Shown here: one piece after another, positions 12,241 through 29,732 of the stretch
Layout of the letters: every line of letters starts with the position of its first letter
Position numbering within the stretch: position 1 is the first letter of the stretch
NCBI GenBank assembly: GCA_905221605.1
Contig: CAJNDS010001001.1
Span: 993,049-1,057,048, forward strand
Direction of reading: 5' to 3'
Source: Symbiodinium natans
Lineage: Eukaryota > Sar > Dinophyceae > Suessiales > Symbiodiniaceae
DNA: 64,000 nucleotides
Made by a program: the position numbers and the translations under genes
Notes under the pieces: model-generated
The model's input: only the letters and a program-made list of their open reading frames with translations
What the model was told of the DNA's origin: nothing
Databases searched by the model: none

Positions 12241-13908
12241 CTAGCTGCGGCCCTGGGGCTTCCCTGCCGTGAACAGCAGCGCTTGGGCCTCACCTCAGCT
12301 AGGGTTCAGGGTTTAGGGTTTAGGGCTGGGGTTTAGGGTTTGGGGTTTAGGGCTTTCTGCTTAGGGTTTAGGGTGTACGGGTTTGCTGCTCTGGGTTAAG
12401 GGTTTAGGGTTTAGGGTTTTGGTTAAACCGCTCCGCCAAACTGTCCCTCAGTTGGGGAGGGTTTAGGCTTTTGGGTTCGGGGTGCGGGCACACAGGGTCT
12501 TTACGTAGACCAAAGAAAATGTGATGCAACACCGGCCTCTCTAATGAGAACGGATATTTCGGGGGCCGTTTGATATACTGCAAACACCATTTAACCTTAC
12601 TCCATACCATAATGAGATTCCCAGAACCCCGCAAGGACACACTTCAAAACATTTCGGTTCCTGGAAGGTTTAGTTCGGGTCCTCCCCCAACACCCGAAAC
12701 CCTAAACATGTTTACGGTTCTTGGCTGGTCTGCAGTCCCAGGGGCTCAACCCCAAACCCCAAACCCCAAACCCAAACACGGCTCCGACAGATCCAAAACT
12801 GAACGTCTGAAGATTTACATGGGTGATTCACCCCTAAACCCTAAACCCTAAACCCTAAACCCTAAACCCTAAACCCTAAACATTCGAAGCCTCCCCCTAA
12901 GGCGTCGTTGCAGGGCTTCTTTTCCGGCGAAGCCCTTCTCGAGCCCTCCTCCAGAGGATCCATGAGCTCCCCTAAACCTCGCCAAGAAGCCCTGCAGCCA
13001 AGGGATTTGCGGTTTTGGGGTTGAGGGTTTGCCGTTTAGGGGATCCAAGCTGGTACCCCCGAAGGTTGTGGCCCTACTTCAAGGTTCTTATTCTGGCCGG
13101 TTGCAAAAATCATGGTCCCTTTTTGGATCCCTATTCTAATACGGCACCTAATATTTGAGTACCCCAAAAGGGATGATAATTTTGCAGCCGCCCTTTTGGC
13201 CAGGGTGCCCTTGCTTGGTCTACCCCCAGCAGTCCGGATATCGGAAACCCTTGAGTGCCACGCTGGTTTAGGGTTTAGGGTTTAGGGTTTAGGGTACAAC
13301 TCGAATGCTAAGCCTTCCGCGGCAACCACTCCCTAAAACCTAAACATCCCCCTTTTTTTCCCCCCTAAACCCTAAACCCTATAAACCCTAAACCCTGAAC
13401 CCTAAACCCTAAACCCTGAACCCTAAACCCAAAACCCTAAACCCTGAGCTGCCAGGTTGCCAAGGGAGCGGTATTCCGTCAGGGCTTGGCCCTTCTTCCG
13501 CAACGCGTCGCCGGCCAGCACGGCCACTGTCACCTCAGCAGAGGGAGAAACAGGAAACGCAAGAACGAACGGGTTTAGGGTGTAGGGTCATGGGTTCCCC
13601 TTTTCTACCCCCCCCCTTTTCAAACTCAGCCTAGTTAAGGAAGGTTATCTAAGGGGGGAACCTAGGGGTGGTAGTGTAGACGGGGAACCCATGACTATTC
13701 AATCCTCAGGCACCCCGCAGGGGTTCGGGTTTAGGGAAAAGGGCTTAGGGCCTCATCCTTTAGAAAGTCAGGGTTTAGGCTTTAGGGTTTACCAGTAGCT
13801 GGGGAGTCTCAGTTACAGCGCTTCTCACGAGAGTTGCTCTCCGGTAGATACTTCACCCTTCCGCCCGAAAATGCTGTATACGGATACCTATACGCTCAAA
13901 TTCAACAT
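12241..13908 (-). CDS. Small four-exon gene, about 67 residues
   Basis: Exons: 13894-13908 (MLNLS, weakest), 13461-13533 (VTVAVLAGDALRKKGQALTE...), 12904-12971 (ELMDPLEEGSRRASPEKK...) and 12241-12288 (AQALLFTAGKPQGRS, then TAG). They sum to 204 nt and every phase closes. Donors are GT, GC and GC; the last three exons have acceptors GAG, TAG and GAG, each before G. The 12904 exon keeps all three frames open; the phase from its neighbours selects the frame given. The intron at 13460-12972 contains CCCTAAA arrays and a family C element (13099-13190). Product unknown; the five-residue first coding exon may be wrong, in which case the start lies elsewhere below 14.3 kb. Confidence 0.62.
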
Positions 13909-14339
13909 CTCCGGCGCATCGCCTAGACCCTCCTAATGCCACCAAGCTCAATAACCTGAGCCCTGAACCCTCAAGAGAGCAACACCGAGACATCAATCAG
14001 AACTGCCGCCCTTTAAGCCTGTAGAACAATTTGAAACTCAAACATGTGCCGTAAGTTTGATTCCCCGCAGCCGTCATTTTGTTTTAGCACTCAGTGCTCT
14101 ATGAAGGTGGGGGCTTGTCTTCGGGGCAAGGTTCCAGGTACACCGTGTTGTTTTTTTCTGCTGCTGCTTGAAGGTTTGTGGGTACTTATAAGTGCGGTTA
14201 TAAGTAGCTTCATAACCATAGTTGCCCTACTTGTCAGTACTCCTAAACCCTAAACCCTAAACCCTAAACCCTAAACCCTAAACCCTAAACCCTAAACCCT
14301 AAACCCTAAACCCTAAACCCAAACCCTACAAGTAGACCC

Positions 14340-21152
<6,813 letters not shown>

Positions 21153-21416
21153 CTGCTAGGGTTTAGGGTTTAGGGTTTAGGGTTTATGGTTTAGGGTTTA
21201 GGGTTCAGCATCTCAAGTCCGAGCATTCACTAGTCAAGCAGCTTGTCAAGCGTTGAAAAGAAAACCCACCCACCCAAGAAACCCACAACATTGAGAAAAT
21301 ACAAAGTTCACTCCATACATTCCCAGTAGTGTGTTTTTAACGGACCCAAAACACGAAATCTAATCTAAGGCCCACAACAGGCCCTTTATGCTCTTAGGGC
21401 CCGGTGAAGGCTCGGT

Positions 21417-22040
21417 TTTGGTCAAAAATCCAGAAAACGAGAGGCCACCCAGAACCGTCGATTTCAGTACTTAAAAATCGCTTTTTTAATTGGGACCCGG
21501 GCTGGGGTCCCCCCTTATTTGGGGTGTTTTTGGAGGCAAACTTTCCCTCTCAAGGGGGGGTCGGAGTTTGAGGCAAGGGGGGGTCTCCGAAGACTATTTT
21601 GCCTTTAAAATTGAAAAATACGACCCCCCTTTGACCAAAATTAGGCTGTGAATAGGTCGCGGGGGCGGCCCTTCATCAGAATTGAGGGTTAAAAACCTTG
21701 AAACACCCCGAAAAACATTGAAAAAAACTTGAAAAACACTGAAAAACTTTGAAAAACCTTGAAAAACTTGAAATTCTGAAACCGGCTCGGTTTGGTCAAA
21801 CATCCAGAACACGAGAGCCCACCCAGAGCCGTCGATTTCAGTACTAAAAAATCGCATTTTTAACTGGGACCCGGGCCGATCCTGGGGTCCCCTTTATTTG
21901 AGGCAAGGGGGGGGGTCTCCGAAGACTATTTTGCCTTTAAAATTGAAAAACACGAAAACCCTGAAATATCTGAAAAACAATGAAAAACCTTGAAAAACAC
22001 TGAAAAACGCTGAAAAACTTTGAAAAACCTTGAAAAAACT
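21417..22040. repeat. Diverged direct duplication plus a GAAAAAC minisatellite
   Basis: The stretch 21417-21617 (GGCTCGGTTTTGGTCAAAAA... to CCTTTAAAATTGAAAAA) recurs at 21783-21953. After each copy comes a run of about 10-11 bp units of the form TGAAAAACMYT (21700-21780, 21955-22040). Minus-strand ORFs over it are repeat artefacts. Confidence 0.85.
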
Positions 22041-22676
22041 CGGGGAAAAGGAAAATCACCATTGCCCACTTTTGAGGCCCAAAGTCACCGTTGCCCACTT
22101 TTGAATTAGGGTTTAAATTCATTATGATAGAGAGGTTTAGGGTTTAGGGCTTCAGATGTAAGGTTGAAGGTAGGGAGGCTTTGAAGCCTCAACCCAAAAC
22201 CGCCCCCAAGAGAAGAACATGGCCTTTGTCTGCTAAACCCGGTGCATAAAACCTCTGTAGAACCCTTGAAGCCCTTAACTTCACCCACAACCCATCCCAA
22301 GAATGAACACCTAGACCCCTTGGTTGAAGCATGGGCTGTGGGCGGCGTTAGCACAGCAGAATATGAATCCATGACGTGTGATTAACCATCCCCTTCCGTA
22401 AGAACTTGTGCCTGCAAGGGCCTGTAAAGAGCAGACAACCCCAACCCCAATGAAGCCCTAAACCCTAAACCCTAAACCCTAAACCCTAAGCCCTAAACAA
22501 AGGCCTTTAAGGCCCTAAACCCTGCACCCGAAGTTTAAACCACCCACCCGAGATCTCTGTACGCCCAAATTACACTCCCTAGGCACCCCACCAACACCCC
22601 TGTACACCCCAATTGAACCCTGAACCCTGAACCCTGAACCCGAAGCCCTAAACCCTAAACCCAACATGTTGCGCCC

Positions 22677-24369
22677 TCAGAACGAAAACCGCTGCCCGGC
22701 CTCCACTGCCTCCTCCATGGCGCGCGCGGCTGTAGCCGAATCTTTGCCGCTCTGGCGCCTCAAGGACTCTTGGGTTTAGGGTTTAGGGTTAGGGTTTAGG
22801 GTTTAGGGTTTAGGGCTAGGATAGTCCCTAAGTTACTAGAACCGCTAAGGACCCCATGATTAGGTCCCTGGAAGGATAAGGCTTGGGTTTAAGGCTTGAG
22901 GGTTACTAAGGCAGGTTTGGGGGCCCTAAAAACGTTAAGTCTTTGTGGCCTTATAAGGACTGTACAGGGATTGAGGGATACCAAAGATAATATATATATA
23001 TATATATATATTCAAATCACTTAGGGATACTTGGAGGTTCATTTGGGTACTTATGTTTAGAGTTTAGGGATACTTGGAGGTTTAATTGGGTACTTATAAG
23101 GGGGGTTCTCTAAGTACCTAGTTACCCGACTTATGACCCTGCTTGCAAGTACCCATGAACCTCCAAACTTATCAGCAGGTTTCTAAGCGCTCTAAGTCAG
23201 GCTGTAACCATAGTTACCCTACTGATAACCCTATTTATAAGTAACCATGAACCTCCGAGTCGCCCTAACCCCTAAACCCTACCTTTAGGGTTTAGGGTTT
23301 AGGGTTAATGAACCTCCCAGTCGGTTTTGCTTAGTGTTGGGGCCGGCTGCTGGAAGTCTGCAAACATGGCACGGGCGTGCGCGCGCCGGCACCACGAAGG
23401 CGAGGAGTTCGGTCCTTGCAGCTGCTGGCGCCAGGGTTTCGGGCTTCGACTCTCACACTGGACCCGACTGGACCCTAAACTCTAAAACCTAGACATTTAA
23501 CCCTAAACCCTAAACCCTAAACTCTAACCCAAAACCCTAGACACTTAACCCTAAACCCTAAACCCTAAACCCCAAACCCCAAACCCTAAACCCTAAACCG
23601 GGAGAGGCTCCAGGGTCTCGGTTCGGGACTCGTGCGATGCACACGACGCAGAGCAAGCCGGAACTTAGGAAACCTTGTACACCCTAAACCCTAAACCCTA
23701 AACCCTAAACCCTAACCCTTATTGCAACCTTAAATGGGTCAAAGGGAGCTCTAAATTAACCCTGCACCTCAAAACTTTTGACGCACCTTCGCTTTTATGT
23801 TATGTTTGTCTCTTTTGTTTGGGGCGGGGTTAGGGTTTAGGGTGTAGGGTTTAGGGTTTAAGGTTTAGGGTAGTTTTAGAGTGACACTTTTGGGGTTAGA
23901 GGGTTCGAGGGCTTAGGAATGCGGAGTGCTTGACCCATAGGGTTTGGGGGTGGGCAAGGACTTTGTGAGATTTACCCATCAAGCTCCAGCCAAGCCCACT
24001 GTTAGGCCAGACGCTGCTTTTGGGGCTTAGGGTTCAGGTAGCAGCGTTGACTCAACTCAGATACGTTTACCTTCTGAAAACCCTTTAACTCTGGACCCGC
24101 AGTGGCGAGAAAAAAGGGGGGTTTAAGGGTCCTTATTAGTCATTATATTCCGACCCTACTACTAGTTTCTGTTTAAGGATTATGGTTCTTGGGCTTTTTC
24201 TTCTTTATCATTTTTGTTTTTTTTTTGGGGGGGGGGGTTCTTAAGCAAATAGGAGTAACCCTAAAACCTAAACCCTAGACCCGAAACCCTAAACCCTAAA
24301 CCCGGGCCTCTGCCACCATATGGCGGCCAGTAGCAGGAGCCATCCGTAGGCGCGCCGCGCCGAGGCCAT
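22677..24369 (-). CDS. Gene with signal-peptide-like start; possible short secreted or anchored protein
   Basis: First exon 24308-24369 begins at ATG and reads MASARRAYGWLLLLAAIWWQ: a positive N-region followed by a hydrophobic core, so a signal peptide or membrane anchor. It ends in phase 2 at a GC donor. Exon 23599-23663 (SGLLCVVCIARVPNRDPGAS) follows in frame with acceptor AAG and a GT donor taken from the first telomere unit. Exon about 23353-23414 has acceptor AAG before G but two plausible frames. The last exon, about 22677-22758, reads RQSGKDSATAARAMEEAVEA and ends GQRFSF, TGA. Telomere units and palindrome families A and H fill the introns. No family recognised; about 90-100 residues in total. 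Confidence 0.6.
22817..22885. mobile_element. Family H element
   Basis: Inverted ends CCTATCCTTCCAGGGACC; middle TACTAGAACC...AAGGACCCC. Other copies: 28765-28870 (with a repeated end), 62430-62510, and fragments at 1568-1625 and 2060-2090. Confidence 0.72.
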
Positions 24370-25221
24370 TCTGTCCCTTTATGTTGGCCTTTACAAGCCC
24401 CCTGAAACCCTAAGCCCCTAAGCCCCTAAACCCTAAACCTGAACCCTAAACCCCCAAAACCCGGAACCCTGCAAAACTGATGTGAGTTTCTACGGCAGAG
24501 ATCGACTTGTTTGGCCTTTTTTGGGGGAATTGGTTGTTCTTCGGTCAGAAGTGCTTCTAGGGGGATGTCTGGATATCCATGGCCTATAGGGCACCTGTCG
24601 GGGGTGAAGACGCAGAAGGAAGGCTCCGCCGGAACGATGCACAGTAGCAAGGTTCTGTGGACATCAGGTCATCATCGCCAAAGCTGCTACAGATGTATGG
24701 ATAAAATACAGGCCCTAAACCCTGACTTCTTCGATGCTCTCCCTTGGTTGCTTCTAACCCATCGCATCCCGGGGATTGCATGACTCGCTCTCAAAGAGGC
24801 GGCGGCGCACAATGAAACTAAGGAATACATTGGGATGTTCCCCCCTCTTTGTATTAGCAGTCCTTAAGAGGATTATAGTAATTGCCCCCTATTATAAATC
24901 CCCTAGTGAGGACTGTCGAGGACTGTCCGTCAAGGGGAACATCCGAAGGAATGTACGTTGCTGGGCTGCAGCAACCTTTTCCCCCCCCCCCCCCCCTCGT
25001 TTATCCCTCTCAGCGTGTTTTAGGGTTTAGGGTTTAGGGTCCCTACACCCCCCCCCCCCCCCTCCCCCCACCCCCCAGCTCCCCAAAAGAACTCATCGGC
25101 TCGTGGGGTAGTGATGAGTCGGGAAAATGAGTCAGAAGCAGTAAACCCTAAACCCTAAACCCTAAACCCTAAACCCTAAACCCTAAGGACTGCGCCAGTC
25201 AGAAAACTAGAGGGGGTATTC

Positions 25222-25455
25222 TTGGGTGTTCTTTTGGGGTACATTACGGGGAATTTTGGGGGACTACCCACGTACAGCGCTGACGATAACCTATTTTATA
25301 TATGGTTCAGAAAGAAGTACTACTACATTGACATGGAATTCGGGACCCCAAAACAAACGGACCCGCTGAGATCAGGCCCGTTTGGTTCTCGATTCCTTAA
25401 ACCGTCATCGCTGTATAAGGCCATGGCCTATCGCAGTACTGGGTCGAGGACAAAC
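25222..25455 (+). CDS. Low-confidence plus-strand ORF
   Basis: An open frame of about 70 codons before telomere repeat is reached, with unusually protein-like content (for example DDNLFYIWFRKKYYYIDMEF). It has no visible splice signals, no family match and runs against the otherwise minus-strand array. The start overlaps a family B-like stretch (GGGTACATTACGGGG). It could be a chance ORF in an element. Confidence 0.2.
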
Positions 25456-25566
25456 CCTAAACCCTAAACCCTAAACCCTAAACCCTAAACCCTCAACAAG
25501 CTTCCGGTTACGGGCTTGGGGGGCCCATGAGCAAACCCGTGATGCACCAAAAGCTCCGGACGATGC

Positions 25567-25627
25567 CTCGGGGAGCTGCATGACGGTCGCCATGCTCTTA
25601 AAGCCGCGGTGGGTCTCGTAAAAGCGC
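25567..25627 (-). CDS. Internal exon with a duplicated 5' edge
   Basis: Reads RFYETHRGFKSMATVMQLPE on the minus strand, acceptor CTAAG before G, possible GC donor. The open frame continues to about 25497, so the 3' edge is uncertain. The first 20 bp of the exon lie within a 23-bp stretch repeated just upstream, beyond a 16-bp telomere-like tract (see the repeat at 25608-25669). Confidence 0.55.
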
Positions 25628-25669
25628 CTTAGGGTCTAGGGTTTAGGGTGGGTCTCGTAAAAGCGCCTT
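25608..25669. repeat. 23-bp perfect duplication around a 16-bp telomere-like tract
   Basis: GGTGGGTCTCGTAAAAGCGC plus CTT at 25608-25630 and again 25647-25669; the spacer is AGGGTCTAGGGTTTAG. The left copy holds the 5' edge of exon 25567-25627. Confidence 0.95.
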
Positions 25670-26341
25670 TTGGCAGCTCCCAGCTACCAGAGACGCCCAA
25701 CATCCTAAACCGTGAATATCTCTTAGATGCAGTAGGTGTTCTAGGAAACTTTCAGGAATATTCTGAGTTCAGGGATGCTTGGAATCGTTGGGTAAAGGGA
25801 GGTAGACATCTCAAAAAGCCACAGGCCAACAAGAACCCTCAACCCTAAACCCTGAACCCTAGACTAGACTCTGCCTCTCCGTCTCCCCTAAACCCTCTTA
25901 ACCCCTCGAAACCCCCTTGTTCCTCTCCAGCCAGGGACTGAGGACCGAATTTTTACTAGACCAACCCTAAACACGAAACCCTACGCCCCGAAAACCCTAA
26001 CCTAAAGCCCCACAAGCCCTAAATCCTCTTAACCCTACAAACCCTACAACAGGCTAAAGCACTATTAAACCCTGTAATCTAAACCCTACAAAATCCCTAT
26101 CAACCCTATTAAACCCACCATAAGCCCTACAAAATCCCTCTTCAACCCTATTGAACACTACTCACGCCTAAACCCTTTTTGCATCCGAACCCTAATCCCT
26201 TAACCCTGTCAAGCCCCAAACCTAAAGAACGAAGGCCAAGAACAGACTCTAAATCTGTAAGCCCTAAAACCCTAAACCCTATTCAACCCTAAACCCTACT
26301 AAGCCCTAGATACCTAAACCCTAAACCCTAAACCCTAAATC

Positions 26342-26406
26342 CCCGAAAGAGCGAAGGCCGAGGAGCTTCAGTTCCGGTAGCGACTGCGCCTTGGAGAAGT
26401 AGCTTC
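26342..26406 (-). CDS. Internal exon
   Basis: Reads SYFSKAQSLPELKLLGLRSF, acceptor CTGAG before G, GA donor in phase 0. Flanked on the left by CCCTAAA and on the right by TTTAGGG. Probably the same gene as 25567-25627 and 28332-28415; the phase to 25627 does not close, so the donor may differ or an exon is missing. Confidence 0.5.
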
Positions 26407-27204
26407 CTCAGGCGCGGGGGGGGTTTAGGGTTTAGGGTTTAGGGTTTAGGGTTTAGGGCTTAGGGTTTAGGGCGCCCTCGAATCCCTGGAAGCCTTCCAT
26501 AAGCCCTGAAGAGGGGTTTCGGGTGTATGGGGTTTCGGGTTTATAGGGTTTAGGGTTTAGGGTTTGGGGTTTCGGGTTTTTAGGGTTATAGGGTTATAGG
26601 GTTATAGGGTTTGGGGTTTGGGGGTAAGGGCTTAGGCTGCTTGATTTCGTTCTTCCAGTTCAGGGTCTCTGTTTTGGGGCTGATGAGGTGGATCTGAAGG
26701 CTCGCAAAAATGGGTTAGGGTTTCGGGCGAATGTTTTTGCCACCCCCAAGCAAACAAGCCACACTGCAGGGTAAGGGTTTAGGGTTTAGGGTTTAGGGTT
26801 TTGGGTTTAGGGTTTAGGGAACACTTGGGTTTGGGTTTCAGGTTCTACCGGGAATGCAACAGAAAGAGAACCGATGCAGGTGACCATCGATTTTCAAAAA
26901 GCCATGGCAATGACATGATCCCCAAGGATTCGGGACGTCGGGTTCACAGCCTTGTGCAACGTTTGCTGTTTTTCATGGGTTGCCGCTAGAAGGCCCTTCG
27001 GGCTCTAGGAGCCCTAAACCCCAAACCCCAAACCCCAAACCCTAAACCCTAAACCCTAAACCCTCAACCCTAAACCCTAAACCCTAAACCCTTTGAGCAT
27101 GGGCTTGGAAACCCTAAACCCTAAACCCTAAACCCTAAACCCTAAACCCTAAACCCTAAACCCCAAACCCTAAACCCCAAGGCCAATCCGAGCTTCTCTG
27201 GCCC

Positions 27205-27252
27205 TGCGGGCATTTGTCATTCTTGCTGACGCTCGAGTTGAAGCGCTGGTTC
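27205..27252 (-). CDS. Internal exon, 3' edge uncertain
   Basis: Minus strand reads NQRFNSSVSKNDKCP after a CCGAG acceptor before G. It is bracketed by CCCTAAA (27040-27178) and a long TTTAGGG array (27288-27409). A plus-strand frame is also open. Confidence 0.42.
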
Positions 27253-27287
27253 CTCGGTGCGCCGATGGCCGAGCAGGCCCGATTGAT

Positions 27288-27409
27288 AGGGTTTAGGGTT
27301 TAGGGTTTAGGGTTTAGGGTTTAGGGTTTAGGGTTTAGGGTTTAGGGTTTAGGGTTTAGGGTTTAGGGTTTAGGGTTTAGGGTTTAGGGTTTAGGGTTTA
27401 GGGTTTAGG
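27288..27409 (+). repeat. TTTAGGG array, about 17 units
   Basis: Nearly perfect heptamer array immediately 5' (in minus sense) of the candidate exon 27205-27252. Confidence 0.95.
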
Positions 27410-28331
27410 TGCATACGAAAACAGGGGATCCCTAAAATAGATCGCCAAGTAGTAGGATCGCCTTATAATAAGGACCCCCCCATAAGGTACCCCCTAATTT
27501 CAGAAACCCCCATATAGGGGCCATAGTAGTTAGAGTAGGTTTTTTTTTTTTTGGGGGGGGGGGGGGTTATTCTAGTGTAATTAGATAGGGACCATAGGGG
27601 CCTACGATTAGTATTTCTTCCGACCCCTATAGCACCCGTTTTGGGTGTTCAGGACCCAGGGCCGAATTCGAGTAGGGCCTTCTATGGGCACCAAGCTGAA
27701 GCACTGAACCTGAACCACCTGTTGTCCCGACTTCCCGCACCCCCTTATGCATGTTTAGGGTTTAGGGCTTAGGGCTTAGGGTTTAGGGTTTAGGGTTTAG
27801 GGTTTCGGGTTTAGGGTTTAGGGCTCAAGAGCCCCCAAGCCCCGCGAATCAGATTGGGTTAGCTCTGCGAGGCAATGGTGCCCTCTCTTTTTGTTTTTGG
27901 GTCTTCTGAAGGTTTAGGGTTTAGGGTTTAGGGTTTAGGGTTTAGGGTTTAGGGTTTAGGGTTTAGGGCTTAGGTCGTAGGGTAACCCCAACCTCGCAAA
28001 CACCCAGACCTCGAACACGAACCGTGACTCCCTTGTGACTGCTGTTGTGGCACAACTTAAGACAACACGGAGCGGACCTAAACAAAAAAACCCTAACACA
28101 CCCCTCCAGGGGGCTTTATACATGTGGCCCAAGGCCTATACCACCCTTGGATCCATAATCGCAAGCATTTAGGGTTTAGGGTTTAGGGTTTAGGGTGTGG
28201 GGTATTAAGAGCAAACACTTTGAATTTGGGGCCTGTAGGGTTCAGGGTTTGAATTTGAGGGATTCAGGGTTCTTGTGTGGAGTAAAGACGAGACAGAAGA
28301 AGTACCGGATTCCTAAGGAGACTTAGAGGGC

Positions 28332-28415
28332 CGAGTGGCCACTTGGGGCGGATCTTCTTGTCTGCTGGCGGCTTCAGCCGTGGCAGGTACTTGTTCACAT
28401 CACCCGCTGGGCCAT
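28332..28415 (-). CDS. Internal exon, lysine and proline rich
   Basis: After a CCAG acceptor the minus strand reads GPAGDVNKYLPRLKPPADKK and then IRPKWPL, with a possible GC donor. Composition is clearly coding-like. No family recognised. Another minus-strand open stretch from 28759 (MNSTSSASEISRQRSQ...) might be the first exon of the same gene. Confidence 0.5.
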
Positions 28416-29732
28416 CTGGTTGCGCATTTCAAGGGCAGGCTTTGGTGCAGGGCTCTAGGCCATAGGGAGGGGTTGAGGCGTGTAGGGCGCAGCGCCACAA
28501 GAGCAGCCCGGTGTTCCTAGCCAACGCAAGACATGAATCGTTTTATTTCTACCTCAACAAGGTGTTTTTTTTTGCCATCCGCACTGCACACACCACACAG
28601 GGTGTCCGAGGGGTTTAGTCGCTCGCTCGAGGGGTTTAGGGTTTCGGGTTTAGGGAAACAAAAGCGCAACCCTGGTTCGATCGACCACGGCATGCGTCCC
28701 AAACTGACCTTTTGGCTTCGCTGACGGGAAATTTCGGAAGCCGAGGATGTAGAGTTCAAGAGGCTGAAGCCTTATCCTTCCAGGGAACAAATAGGAAAGC
28801 CCTATCCTTCCAGGAACCTACTTATTGGGTTACTAGAACCCCTAATCGGACCCCATACCCAGGTCTCGGAAACATTAGGGTAGGCTCGGGGTTTTGGGAT
28901 GGAGGCTTGAAATGTCCGAACCCTTTTTTGCCCGGAAGCCCGACTTCTTGAACCCTAAAAAGCTCAAAGCCCTCTCTTGTGTGGGCGTGTACATATCTGC
29001 CTATTTCTGGCAATACATATGTACATAAGTACAAGTGTGTATATATATATATATGTAGGTCCCAGTCCCAATGTAGGTATACTTGCATGGCGCCCGACCT
29101 CTAAAGTACACCCCTTTTTGACAGTACAGTTCGTTTGCCATGCCGAAGCCTGCCTTCCTCCACAGGAGCATGGAGGGGCGGCGCTGGTGGTGCATGCTGG
29201 TGGAAGATGGGATTCCTTGGCTTAAGGAGATTACAAGTACTTGGGGGGGTTCAGGGCACTTGTAACCCCAACTTTTCTACTTATAAGTCCCCTAAATCCA
29301 CTAAGTCCTCTAAGTAGGTTATGAGCAGACTGATTATTGGGGTTATACGCACCCATGAACCTCCAAGTAAGGTTAGGCCCAGTTGGTCTGCTACCTGCTC
29401 TGCGCGACACCCCTCATAAAGACTGATAGGGATTGAATCGAAACCCTCTCAGCCAGCACCTCCCAAAACTGGCAGCCCCGGGAGCATCCCTAAACCCTAA
29501 ACCCTAAACCCTAAACCCGAAAATTTCCACAGATGCCCAAGCTACACCAGCTGTTGCATGGGCAGCTCTCTACCCCTTAGGGTTCCTTTTGTTTTAAAGG
29601 TGCCGTAGAATACCAAGACCTCATTTCAAGAACTACCCACATACTTCCCAAGCCACCCCTGATTGCTGCTTAGGGTTTAGGGTTTAGGGTTTAGGGTTTA
29701 GGGTTTAGGGTTTAGGGTTTAGGGTTTAGGGT

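Noticed and set aside
13461-13533. AVLAGDAL as a polyprenyl synthase motif
   Set aside because: The joined small protein (about 67 residues) has no other feature of the family; the match is too short.
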